DNA of 12,858 nt from a bacterium UBA2214 (lineage in GTDB: Bacteria > Zhuqueibacterota > Zhuqueibacteria > Residuimicrobiales > Residuimicrobiaceae): contig DCUM01000243.1 in NCBI GenBank assembly GCA_002327255.1, positions 1 through 12,858 on the forward strand, given 5' to 3'. Shown piece by piece: positions 1 to 7,500 of the stretch (positions within the stretch are counted from its first letter, which is position 1; every line of letters starts with the position of its first letter). The translations under genes and the position numbers were made by a program. The notes beneath the pieces are model-generated. The model saw only the letters and a program-made list of their open reading frames with translations, did not search any database and had not been told where the DNA came from.

Positions 1-827
1 CGGAACTGGTCAAGATCGACCCCAAATCCATCGGCGTCGGTCTCTATCAGCACGATGTGGATCAGATCAAACTGGCGGAATCTCTCGATCAGGTGGTCGA
101 ATCCGCGGTGAATCAGGTCGGCGTCGACCTCAACACGGCATCGGCTTCGCTGCTCAAATATGTCTCGGGCGTGAACGGCCGGGTCGCTGAAGGCATCGTC
201 AAGTACCGTGAGGAGAAGGGCCGCTTCAACGATCGCGAGGAATTGAAAGCGGTCAAAGGTCTCGGCGACAATGCCTTTGTGCAGGCGGCGGGTTTTTTGC
301 GCATTCCGGAGAGCGATGTCTTCTTTGACGCCACGGCCGTGCACCCCGAATCCTATGCGGCTGCGAACCGCCTGTTGCAGGAGTTGAACCTCGATGTCGA
401 GGCGGTGCGCAAGAATGGCAAACTGGTGAGCATGCAGCTCAAACAGAGCCGCCGCCCGCTCGCCGAGCTCGCGCAACTCTGCGGTTGCGGACAGGAAACC
501 CTGCTGGATATCATCGCCAGTCTCGAAAAACCCAATCGCGATCCGCGCGATGAAATGCCCAGACCGGTGCTGCGCAGCGATGTGCTCAGCATCGATGACC
601 TCTATGAAGGCATGATTCTCAAGGGCACGGTGCGCAATGTGGTCGACTTTGGCGCATTCGTGGATATCGGCGTCAAGGAGGACGGTCTGGTACATCTCAG
701 CCGCATGGCCAAAAAATTCGTCAAACACCCGCTCGATGTCGTCAAAGTCGGTGATATCGTCGAAGTCAAGGTCCTCAGCATCGACAAGGAACGGCATCGC
801 ATCGGCTTGAGCATGGTTCTGGACTGA
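1..827 (+). CDS. tex: Tex RNA-binding transcription accessory protein, C-terminal part
   Basis: This is the 3' end of a gene that begins before the window; the reading frame is open from base 3 and gives 274 residues. The opening KIDPKSIGVGLYQHDVDQ matches the conserved core of Tex. It is followed by a ComEA-like helix-hairpin-helix region (partial residues about 38-101, with NTAS, VNGRVAEGIVKYREE and VKGLGDNAF). A linker contains the Tex-typical LEKPNRDPRDEMPRP. A C-terminal S1 domain (about 200-272) carries VVDFGAFVDIGVKEDGLVHLS and ends in RIGLSM. Tex is a cytoplasmic nucleic-acid-binding protein related to eukaryotic Spt6, involved in transcription and RNA metabolism. This copy stops almost directly after the S1 domain, without the low-complexity tail some Tex proteins have. 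The YqgF-like nuclease-fold domain lies mostly outside the window. The next gene starts 1 nt after the stop, so the two are probably co-transcribed and translationally coupled. Confidence 0.95.
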   Translation, partial: ELVKIDPKSIGVGLYQHDVDQIKLAESLDQVVESAVNQVGVDLNTASASLLKYVSGVNGRVAEGIVKYREEKGRFNDREELKAVKGLGDNAFVQAAGFLRIPESDVFFDATAVHPESYAAANRLLQELNLDVEAVRKNGKLVSMQLKQSRRPLAELAQLCGCGQETLLDIIASLEKPNRDPRDEMPRPVLRSDVLSIDDLYEGMILKGTVRNVVDFGAFVDIGVKEDGLVHLSRMAKKFVKHPLDVVKVGDIVEVKVLSIDKERHRIGLSMVLD

Positions 828-828
828 C

Positions 829-1977
829 ATGAGCCGCCCGCCTGCGCAGGGGCTTCGCGTCTGCATGTTCTCCACGGTGCACAACCCGGACGATGTGCGG
901 GTTTTTCATCGCGAGGCGCGCACGCTGGCCGCGGCGGGCCATCGGGTGGTTCTGCTGGTGCACGCTGACGGCGCAAAGGCGGTGCGGCAGGGGGTCGAAA
1001 TCATCGGCGTGAAGAAACCCGGCCGCCGCTGGCGGCGAATTCTCAACGGCTGGCATTTCTACCGCATGGCCCGCCGCCTCAACGCCGAGGTCTATCATTT
1101 TCACGATTTCGAGCTGCTGCCCTGGGGCTGGCTGCTGAAGAAATCAGGCGCCGCACGGGTGATCTATGATTGCCATGAGAATCACCCCGAGACAATCCTC
1201 GAACGCGCCTGGCTGCCGGCCTGGCTCAAACCGGCGCTCGCACGGCTGGTGGCTTTCATCGAGCCCCGGCTGGCGCGGCCGCTGGATGCCGTCCTCTGTG
1301 TGGTGCCGGATCAGCAGCAACGGCTGCAACGCGCCGGATGCCGCACCCTTCTGGTGCGCAATTATCCGCGACTGGAACTCTTTGTCCGACCGGCGCCGTC
1401 TCGCCAGGAGGCGGAAATCATCTATCTGGGCGGACTCTCCGTCGCCCGCGGCGCGCGCCTGCTCGTCGATATCATGCAGGCGCTGCGCCAGCGCCATCCC
1501 CGGATTCGTCTGCTCTGTCTCGGCCCTTTCAACGAGCCTGAGGTGGAGCGCAATGTGCGAGCGTACGCCCGCCAGCGCCAGGTGGACGGCTGCATGGCCT
1601 TTCTGCCGCGCGTCGCCCACGAGCAGGTCGCCGGATTTCTGCACCGCGCCCGGGTGGGCCTGATCCCGTGGCAGCCGGTGCCGCAGATGCTCAAAATGTG
1701 TTATCCCAACAAGGTGTTTGAATACATGGCCTGCGGGTTGCCGGTCGTGGCCAGCGATCTGCCCGGTCTGCGGCAGCTCATCGAACCGGCGCAGTGCGGG
1801 ATTCTGGTGCGGGCCGAAGAGGCCCCGGCCCACGCCGCCGCCATCGCAACATTGCTGGATGATCCGGACGCTGCCCGCGAAATGGGAGAACGGGGCCGTG
1901 TTTTTGCACAGGCGCATTATGCCTGGCGCCAGGAAGCGAATGTTCTGCTCGATTGCTATGAGGCAATGCGCCGCTGA
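829..1977 (+). CDS. Glycosyltransferase, GT4-like (GT-B fold)
   Basis: The 382-residue protein has the two-half layout of GT-B enzymes. The N-terminal half (about 8-160) starts with a Rossmann strand (LRVCMFSTVH), then the region DVRVFHREARTLAAAGHRV and an acceptor-side HFHDFELLP at 90-98. The C-terminal half has the sugar-nucleotide-binding signature: IIYLGGLS at 197-204, GLIPWQPV at 277-284 and the GT4 block YPNKVFEYMACGLPVVASD at 292-310, where E298 is the usual nucleotide-sugar-contacting glutamate. No signal peptide or membrane span is seen, so it should act at the cytoplasmic face. Donor and acceptor cannot be read from sequence. The WbqC-family neighbour downstream suggests surface polysaccharide or glycolipid synthesis. 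The start lies 1 nt after the tex stop and no clear Shine-Dalgarno sequence precedes it, so translation probably depends on ribosomes finishing tex. The family call is firm; the substrate is unknown. Confidence 0.9.
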   Translation: MSRPPAQGLRVCMFSTVHNPDDVRVFHREARTLAAAGHRVVLLVHADGAKAVRQGVEIIGVKKPGRRWRRILNGWHFYRMARRLNAEVYHFHDFELLPWGWLLKKSGAARVIYDCHENHPETILERAWLPAWLKPALARLVAFIEPRLARPLDAVLCVVPDQQQRLQRAGCRTLLVRNYPRLELFVRPAPSRQEAEIIYLGGLSVARGARLLVDIMQALRQRHPRIRLLCLGPFNEPEVERNVRAYARQRQVDGCMAFLPRVAHEQVAGFLHRARVGLIPWQPVPQMLKMCYPNKVFEYMACGLPVVASDLPGLRQLIEPAQCGILVRAEEAPAHAAAIATLLDDPDAAREMGERGRVFAQAHYAWRQEANVLLDCYEAMRR

Positions 1978-1983
1978 GGAGAG

Positions 1984-2733
1984 ATGCTGCTGACGATTGT
2001 CCAACCTTCCTATTTTCCCCCATTGGCGCATTTCGCCAAAGCGCTGTGCGCCGATGTCGTCGTGCACGCGGAATCGTTTCAATTTCGCAAACACGATTTC
2101 GTACACCGCACCGCCATCAAGACGGTCGCCGGGGCGAGATGGCTGTCGCTCCCCATTCTCAGCAAAGCGCATTCACATGATGCGATCGACGAGATGAAGA
2201 TCGATGCCCGCCAACCGTGGAACGAGGCGCATCTGCGCAGTCTGGTGTATAATTATCACAACGCCGCCTGGTATGACTATTACGCCGACGGCCTGGAAAC
2301 GATTTTGAAAACACCACAGGCATCTCTCGGCGCCTTGCTGACAGCGACGAACCGCTTTCTGCGCGACCAACTCGCCCCCGCCATGAAGGTCATTTCCAGC
2401 CGCGTGCTGCCCCGCATCCCGGATCGCACCGGACGGCTTTTGGCCTGGCTCGAGGCGGCCCATTGCGACAGCTATCTCCTCTGGCCGCATGAAATGTCTT
2501 TACTGGAGGCCGGCCGGCTCGCAGAGAACGGCATCCGGCTTGAACGGTTCACCTATGACGACAGACCCTATTATCAGCAGTTCGGCGCCTATCTGCCGGG
2601 TTTGGGTTTGCTGGATTTGTTGTTGAATGAGGGCCCGGCTGCAGCGGACTGGCTCCGCTGCGGGGCGCGTAGAGAGCGTGCCGCTGCGAACGGAGCGTCC
2701 GGACTTTCCGGAACGGTTACACGCGGGCGCTAA
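1984..2733 (+). CDS. WbqC-family protein
   Basis: The 249-residue protein begins with the WbqC family signature: IVQPSYFPPLAHFAKALCADVVV at residues 5-27 (compare the usual QPxYFPWLGYF), a polar FQFRKHDFVHRTAIK block at 32-46, and WLSLPI at 53-58. WNEAHLRSLVYNYHNAAWY at 79-97 follows, and a YYQQFGAYLPGLGLLDLLLNEG block at 196-217 closes the conserved part. WbqC-like proteins occur in O-antigen and other polysaccharide clusters, and some are proposed to act in modified amino-sugar synthesis, but the biochemistry is poorly settled. Here it follows a glycosyltransferase by 6 nt, and its Shine-Dalgarno GAGGAGAG overlaps that gene's stop, so coupling is likely. The last 30 or so residues (RCGARRERAAANGASG and on) are Arg/Ala/Gly-rich and look poorly conserved. 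They may be a lineage-specific tail or the product of a late frame slip, which I cannot tell from one sequence. Confidence 0.85.
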   Translation: MLLTIVQPSYFPPLAHFAKALCADVVVHAESFQFRKHDFVHRTAIKTVAGARWLSLPILSKAHSHDAIDEMKIDARQPWNEAHLRSLVYNYHNAAWYDYYADGLETILKTPQASLGALLTATNRFLRDQLAPAMKVISSRVLPRIPDRTGRLLAWLEAAHCDSYLLWPHEMSLLEAGRLAENGIRLERFTYDDRPYYQQFGAYLPGLGLLDLLLNEGPAAADWLRCGARRERAAANGASGLSGTVTRGR

Positions 2734-2756
2734 AAAGGGATGGCGACTTTTTCAGA

Positions 2757-2763
2757 AAGGGAG
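2757..2763 (+). promoter_or_regulatory. Ribosome binding site deciding the M20 start
   Basis: AAGGGAG lies 4 nt before ATG 2768. The same frame is open back to a GTG/ATG-type codon at 2627, but that extension (47 residues, Arg-rich) would overlap the WbqC gene and has no family match. The site therefore supports 2768 as the real start. Confidence 0.7.
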
Positions 2764-2767
2764 AAAT

Positions 2768-4009
2768 ATGTTCACTCGTGAAACACTCGATCAACTGATC
2801 GCGCAGATCGGCCTCTATGAAAAAGAGATGATCGATCTGCAGCGCCATCTGGTGGCGATTCAGGCTTTGGCGCCCGAAAGCGGCGGCGAGGGAGAAAAGA
2901 AAAAAGCGGACTTTGTCCGGGCTTATCTCGAAAAACTGGGTGTGGACGAAATTCAGGCATTCGATGCGCCGGATGCGCGTGTACCCTGTGGCTATCGCCC
3001 CAACCTGCTGGCCAAATGGTTTGGGCGTAATCGTACCAAAACGATCTGGGTGATGGCGCATCTCGATGTGGTGCCGCCGGGGGACCTGGCGAACTGGGAC
3101 AGCGATCCCTGGGAACTGCGCCGTGATGGCGATCGTCTCTACGGCCGCGGCACGGAGGACAATCACCAGGGTCTCCTCTCCGGCTTGCTGGCGCTGATAG
3201 CGTTCAGGGATACGGGCATCCAGCCGCCGTGCAACATCGGCCTCGCCATCGTCGCCGACGAAGAGACCGGCAGCGCCTACGGTCTCGATTATCTGATGCA
3301 ACACCATGCGGAGCAATTTGGCGCCAATGACTGGTTCATGGTTCCGGATGCCGGCGATCCCGAGGGCGCCCTCGTCGAAATTGCGGAGAAAAGCATCCTG
3401 TGGCTCAAGGTGAAGGTGGAAGGCAAGCAGTGCCACGCCTCAACGCCGGAATTGGGCATTAACGCGCACCGCGCCGCGGCCCATCTGGTGGTCAAACTGG
3501 ACGCCCTGGAACAGATCTTTGACAAGCGCGATCCCTTGTTCGAACCGCCCATCAGCACGTTCGAACCGACCAAGCGAGAGTCGAATGTGCCCAACGTCAA
3601 CACCATCCCGCCACAGGATATTTTCTATCTCGACGCCCGGGTGCTGCCGCACTATCCCCTCGCCGAAGTGGAGGCAAAAATCCGCGCCATCGCGGATGAG
3701 GTGCAGCAGCAGTTCGGCGTTCAGGTCACCCTGAGTCACACGCAGCGCGCCGAAGCGGCGCCGCCGACCAGGGAAGATGCAGAAGTGGTGGTCGCCCTGA
3801 AAAAGGCCATTGCGGATATCAAAAACAACAAACCCCGCTGCGTCGGCATCGGCGGCGGCACCGTGGCGGCCCTCTTTCGCCGCGCCGGATACCCGGCGGT
3901 CGTGTGGTCGACGCTCGACGATACGGCCCACCAGCCGAACGAGTACGCGCGTATCTCCAACACGCTCTCCGATGCCCGGGTGATGGCGCATGTGTTTCTG
4001 CAGGGTTGA
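2768..4009 (+). CDS. M20-family metallo-hydrolase (ArgE/DapE/peptidase type)
   Basis: The 413-residue protein is a clear M20 zinc hydrolase with a complete metal-site set: H98 and D100 in VMAHLDVVPPGD, bridging D131 in LYGRGTEDNHQG, catalytic E165 and E166 in VADEETGSAYG, D194 in MVPDAGDPEG, and H388 in LDDTAHQPNEYARI. The dimerisation or lid insert (about 205-310) starts at EKSILWLKVKVEGKQCHAST and includes H223 and H234. M20 enzymes cleave amide bonds in small substrates such as N-acyl amino acids or di- and tripeptides. This subtype, with PESGGEGEKKKA, GYRPNLLAK and IGGGTVAA, resembles the conserved M20 hydrolases of Thermotogae and Thermococci often annotated as desuccinylases; as far as I know its substrate is not settled. 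There is no signal peptide, so it should be cytoplasmic. It sits 34 nt after wbqC with its own Shine-Dalgarno. It is the last gene before a 542-nt gap. Confidence 0.93.
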   Translation: MFTRETLDQLIAQIGLYEKEMIDLQRHLVAIQALAPESGGEGEKKKADFVRAYLEKLGVDEIQAFDAPDARVPCGYRPNLLAKWFGRNRTKTIWVMAHLDVVPPGDLANWDSDPWELRRDGDRLYGRGTEDNHQGLLSGLLALIAFRDTGIQPPCNIGLAIVADEETGSAYGLDYLMQHHAEQFGANDWFMVPDAGDPEGALVEIAEKSILWLKVKVEGKQCHASTPELGINAHRAAAHLVVKLDALEQIFDKRDPLFEPPISTFEPTKRESNVPNVNTIPPQDIFYLDARVLPHYPLAEVEAKIRAIADEVQQQFGVQVTLSHTQRAEAAPPTREDAEVVVALKKAIADIKNNKPRCVGIGGGTVAALFRRAGYPAVVWSTLDDTAHQPNEYARISNTLSDARVMAHVFLQG

Positions 4010-4083
4010 CGGGCCGTAATAGGGCGCGTTCTTTAGCGAAAAATGCACAGACAACCTGGGACGCTCACTGGCCATCGATATAT

Positions 4084-4098
4084 GCCTGGCGGCCAGGC
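4084..4098. repeat. Perfect hairpin, 6-bp stem
   Basis: GCCTGG, loop CGG, CCAGGC form a perfect GC-rich inverted repeat about 75 nt after the M20 stop. No run of T follows, so it does not fit an intrinsic terminator. It may stabilise the 3' end of the upstream mRNA or be part of a longer leader structure. Confidence 0.5.
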
Positions 4099-4193
4099 TC
4101 TCCGGGTGACGAGAAGGGCCGTGCGCCGGCCGCCCCCGGGGTGATCGCCGCGCCCTTTCTCCCCGCCCGATGGTGTGTTTAGGGCAACCATTT

Positions 4194-4216
4194 CTCCAGG
4201 AGCGGCGCTCCTGGAG
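4194..4216. repeat. Perfect hairpin, 10-bp stem
   Basis: CTCCAGGAGC (4194-4203), loop GGC (4204-4206) and GCTCCTGGAG (4207-4216) form a perfect 10-bp inverted repeat in non-coding DNA. It is flanked by TTT on the left and ACGG on the right and lacks a downstream T-tract. The dyad could be a strong RNA stem that ends or protects the upstream transcript, or a protein-binding site on DNA. A bidirectional terminator is less likely, as only three bases of the needed tract exist on one side. Confidence 0.65.
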
Positions 4217-4283
4217 ACGGAATCAGCACGAACACCGCACCCTCCCGGGCGTTTGAGAAAGATCACAAAAATGAAAATATCAC

Positions 4284-4321
4284 TTGCGTATTTGTTGCGA
4301 ATAATGGACATTATAGTATAA
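4284..4321 (+). promoter_or_regulatory. Candidate promoter/operator patch
   Basis: An AT-rich patch holds the pentamer TTGCG twice, at 4284-4288 and 4295-4299, exactly 11 bp apart, i.e. one helical turn. It is followed by TTATAGTATAA (4311-4321), a palindrome that contains a good -10-like TATAGT (4312-4317, 5 of 6 matches to TATAAT). The matching -35 is weak whichever spacing is chosen (for example TTTGTT at 4291-4296, 15 bp away), which would fit an activator-dependent promoter. It lies about 230 nt upstream of the exported-protein genes and implies a long leader. This is pattern matching only. Confidence 0.35.
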
Positions 4322-4551
4322 CCTCCATCTCGAACAGCATCTTCTTCTCCGGAACAGACCAGCACGATTCTCACGGACACAGCCGGCACGCTCTTCATCT
4401 TTTCTTTGGATCGGTCTTCATTAATACTTGTTTTTACAGTGGCCTCCTCCGGGTTACGCTTTCAAAACGGGTAGTGTTTTCGTGACGTTTGAGCGAATGG
4501 TTCATTGCTCGGCCACACGCTGTACGCACCTTCGTAATCAGGAGAGGTATT

Positions 4552-7500
4552 ATGAGGCAGATATTCTTCGCCTGCATCCTTCTTTTGGGCCTGTCCATGC
4601 TGCCGCTGATGGCGCAAAAGAGCGACCCACTCCAGGAACAGCTTTTTCGCGATTTTGAAAAGAACATGGAACAGGCTTCCCGCGAGGGAATCCCCCTCTA
4701 TGCGCCGTCATTTTACGGCCGGGCTTATGAGGCTTACCTGAAAGCGCAGGAGCGTTTTCGCCGCGGTGACAAGTTAAAGAACATCCGCGAAGATCTCGAC
4801 GTGGCGGCGCGATTATTGAAAGAGGCTGTCGCCGCGGCAAAAATTTCTCAGGCGGCGCTGTCGGGCGTCGCCGCCAGCCGCGAGCAGATTTTAAACAGCA
4901 AAATCAATGTCATGATGCCGGATGATTTTGAGAAAACCGAACGCCTCTTCAGTCGCATGGTTCAGGAGGCGGAAGCGGGCAATGTCCGCCAGGCCCGCGA
5001 CAAGATACCGGAGCTGGAGAAGAAATATCGCGAACTGGTGCTGGATGCCTATCAGAAAAATATCCTCAAGGAGGCGGACAAAAACCTGCAGAAACGCAGA
5101 CGCACCATGAGCGACCGCGATTTGCAGACGGCCAGGTCCCGTCTCGCTCAAATCAAAGACCAGGTCAAGGCCGCCGAGCGACAGCCCTTTGGCATCGCGG
5201 AGATGGTGAACGATCTCAACGGCAAAATCGCCGAGGCGCTCGAGTTCATCTATCCCGCCTGGTATCGCAACTTGCCCGACACCCTGAAAATGGGGTCGTT
5301 TACGCTCCATGTTCTCTCCTGGTCCAGCCGCGGCGCCTATGACTTCGATGCGGATGTGGCAACCGGACTGGCGGGGGAGGCGGAAGTCGCCTTTTCGTGC
5401 GGATATACCCTGTTGTCTCCAGTGGGCCTGGGCACCATTCTGCAAAATTTTTATGTGGTGAGCACGGTGGTGAACGCCGAAAAAGAGATCTCCCTGGTCG
5501 ACGCCCAAAAGGTCAACCCCAAGATCAAGGCAGGTCAGGAAGTGGCGCTGCCGCTGCGCAGCAAATCCGCCGGCAAGGCGGATTTGCTCGCTGCCAAAGC
5601 GGATTTCTTCAAGCACCTCATTCCCAACACCAGCGCGAGCCGGGGCCGGATTCGGCTGAGCTTCAAGGAGGTCACCATCACCCCGGTTCCGCGTACGACC
5701 CTCGCCACCATCACCGCCGGGGAAGCCTGGTATCCGACGCGTATACCTGACCCGCCGCGCCCCGCGGAAATACATACCGCCGGATTCACAATTCTGGCCG
5801 ACAGCCTGCACTTCACCCCCGGCGGGGCAACCGCCATGGCGCGATTGCGGCTGCCCGCCTCTCTGGTGGATGCGAACGGCTGTGATCCGGCGCTTCTCAA
5901 TCTGGGTCAGGTGGCGATCACGGCGGACTGCCAATTGTATAAAAGCCTTCCGGATTCGAGCTTTGGGCCTTTCCGGATGGATCCAACCGGCATGGTCTTT
6001 CACGGCGACAAGGGCTATACCGTGGATCTGAGTACGAGCACCTCCCCGCCCGGATTGGGATTGACCGCGGAATGGCGCGGCGTCGTGCTCAACAGCGGCA
6101 AGACCCTCTTCGCCGCGCCGGGCACTCTCATTTCCAATACGGGCTATCTGCAGGCGGCCTATCAGTTCAGCAACGCCCGGGTGACGTCCACCGGCCTCGC
6201 CGGACGTTTCACCACCTCTTCTTCTTTTACCTTTTCTTCCCTGCAGCCTTTTGGCTATGATATCACCCTCGGTTCGGGTTATCTCGACATCGACAGCACC
6301 CGGGTGCAGGGCGGGCAGTTCACCAGCGGCACCCTGCAATTGCCAGTCCACGCCGTGTGCAAGGGAAGTGTGGGAACGCCGTTGCGCGCCACTTTTTCAA
6401 CCATGACGGTACAAAGTGACATGGATCTCACCGCCCAGGTCAAGATCGACGGAACCCTCTCCTGGGGTGAACTCACGCGCAGCGGCGAAGAGATCATCAG
6501 CTATTCCGCAACGCCCAACATGGCCCATCCCAACAGTACGCTGTTTTATCTGTGCGCCCGGGCGAACACCTCCTATCTGCCCGGGAGCACGGCCGATTTT
6601 GACATTGGCTGGAGCGCCGATCCCTTCGCCACACTGGAAGAAAAACAGATCGCCGGCGTCACCCTCCTCGCCCTCAAGGAGTATGCGATATGGACGCCGG
6701 ATATTCCCGGCTCTCCGCCCAAGCGGATTACCTTCGTGGAGGGGAGCGGCGTCGTATTTATCGCCACCTGGTTGAATGTCGATTATGGCGGCGTCAACGG
6801 CCGCATCATCATGATGCCGCCAGACAAAAAGGATGTGGAGTTGGGCGACCCGGCGGTCACCTGGTACAAGGGGGGCACGCCCTTCAAGGCTTCCCTCGAA
6901 TGCCGCAGCCAGAAAAAGGAAAAATGCCTCTTTGTGGCTTACAGCAGCAGCGCGGTTTTTGACTCCGAGTTCAACGGCATCCTCGACATCACCGGGCCGA
7001 GTGCGGTGCAACTGCCCTTCAAGGATCTCGAATTCACCTCGACGGCCCACATCGTCGGCGGAGACATCGATCTCAGCACCCCCGTCACGCTGGATTACTG
7101 GGGAGTGCAGCTGGTTTCCACTTCGCCGGGGGTTCCCGCCGGCGTCCTCAGCGTCAAATCCGGCCAGATCATCTTCACCCATGCGGGCATTCGCGAAAAA
7201 CGCCATTTTGCGGCGCCCTTCAAGCTCTATTGGGCGGAGATGCTGGCGGACGGCAATATCGGCGAGTTGTTCTTCGATTACAATTCGGCAAACCAGAAGT
7301 TTGACGGGTTCAATTTTACCCCCGAATATGTCGCCCTCTCCAGATACGACAGCGGCAAACCGGGATACCTGCAGGCCTGCGGCGATGTGCATTTCAATTT
7401 CTTCGGCAGCAATTATCTCAGCATCCAGGATGCCAAATACACCGGCTCGGATGCGATCGGCATATACGGCGGCCGCAGCGTCACCCTTCTCAACAGTGCC

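Larger units (their letters stand above)
4010..4551. other. Intergenic regulatory region between the two operons
   Basis: No credible gene is seen in these 542 nt; short open frames on both strands lack codon bias, ribosome sites and recognisable sequence. Composition changes across the gap: about 4010-4260 is GC-rich and holds two perfect hairpins, while about 4261-4440 is AT-rich and holds promoter-like sequence. This is the largest gap in the window. It separates the tex-to-M20 genes from three exported-protein genes, so transcription of the second group most likely starts here. The first part may form a long structured 5' leader or end the upstream transcript. I looked for riboswitch cores (TPP, cobalamin, c-di-GMP) and found no convincing match. 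Confidence 0.7.

Noticed and set aside
2627..2767. Longer N-terminus for the M20 hydrolase
   Set aside because: It would overlap the WbqC gene by 107 nt and add an Arg-rich stretch foreign to the family; ATG 2768 has its own ribosome site.
4084..4260. Possible riboswitch in the GC-rich leader with GGGCAACC and strong stems
   Set aside because: I compared it by eye with TPP, cobalamin and c-di-GMP-I cores and found none of the required conserved blocks in order.
3904..4398. Small open frames in the gap after the M20 gene (+ 3904-4182 and - 4033-4398)
   Set aside because: No ribosome sites, no recognisable sequence, and both cross the hairpins; one also overlaps the end of the M20 gene.
4489..4551. 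Upstream TTG start for the giant protein
   Set aside because: It adds 21 residues ahead of a perfect signal peptide and lacks a ribosome site, while ATG 4552 has GGAGAGG at the right distance.
6211..6240. Pyrimidine-rich tract in the giant gene
   Set aside because: It encodes a Thr/Ser/Phe-rich beta strand (TTSSSFTFSS) in frame, so codon choice explains it; it is not a mirror repeat that would suggest triplex DNA.
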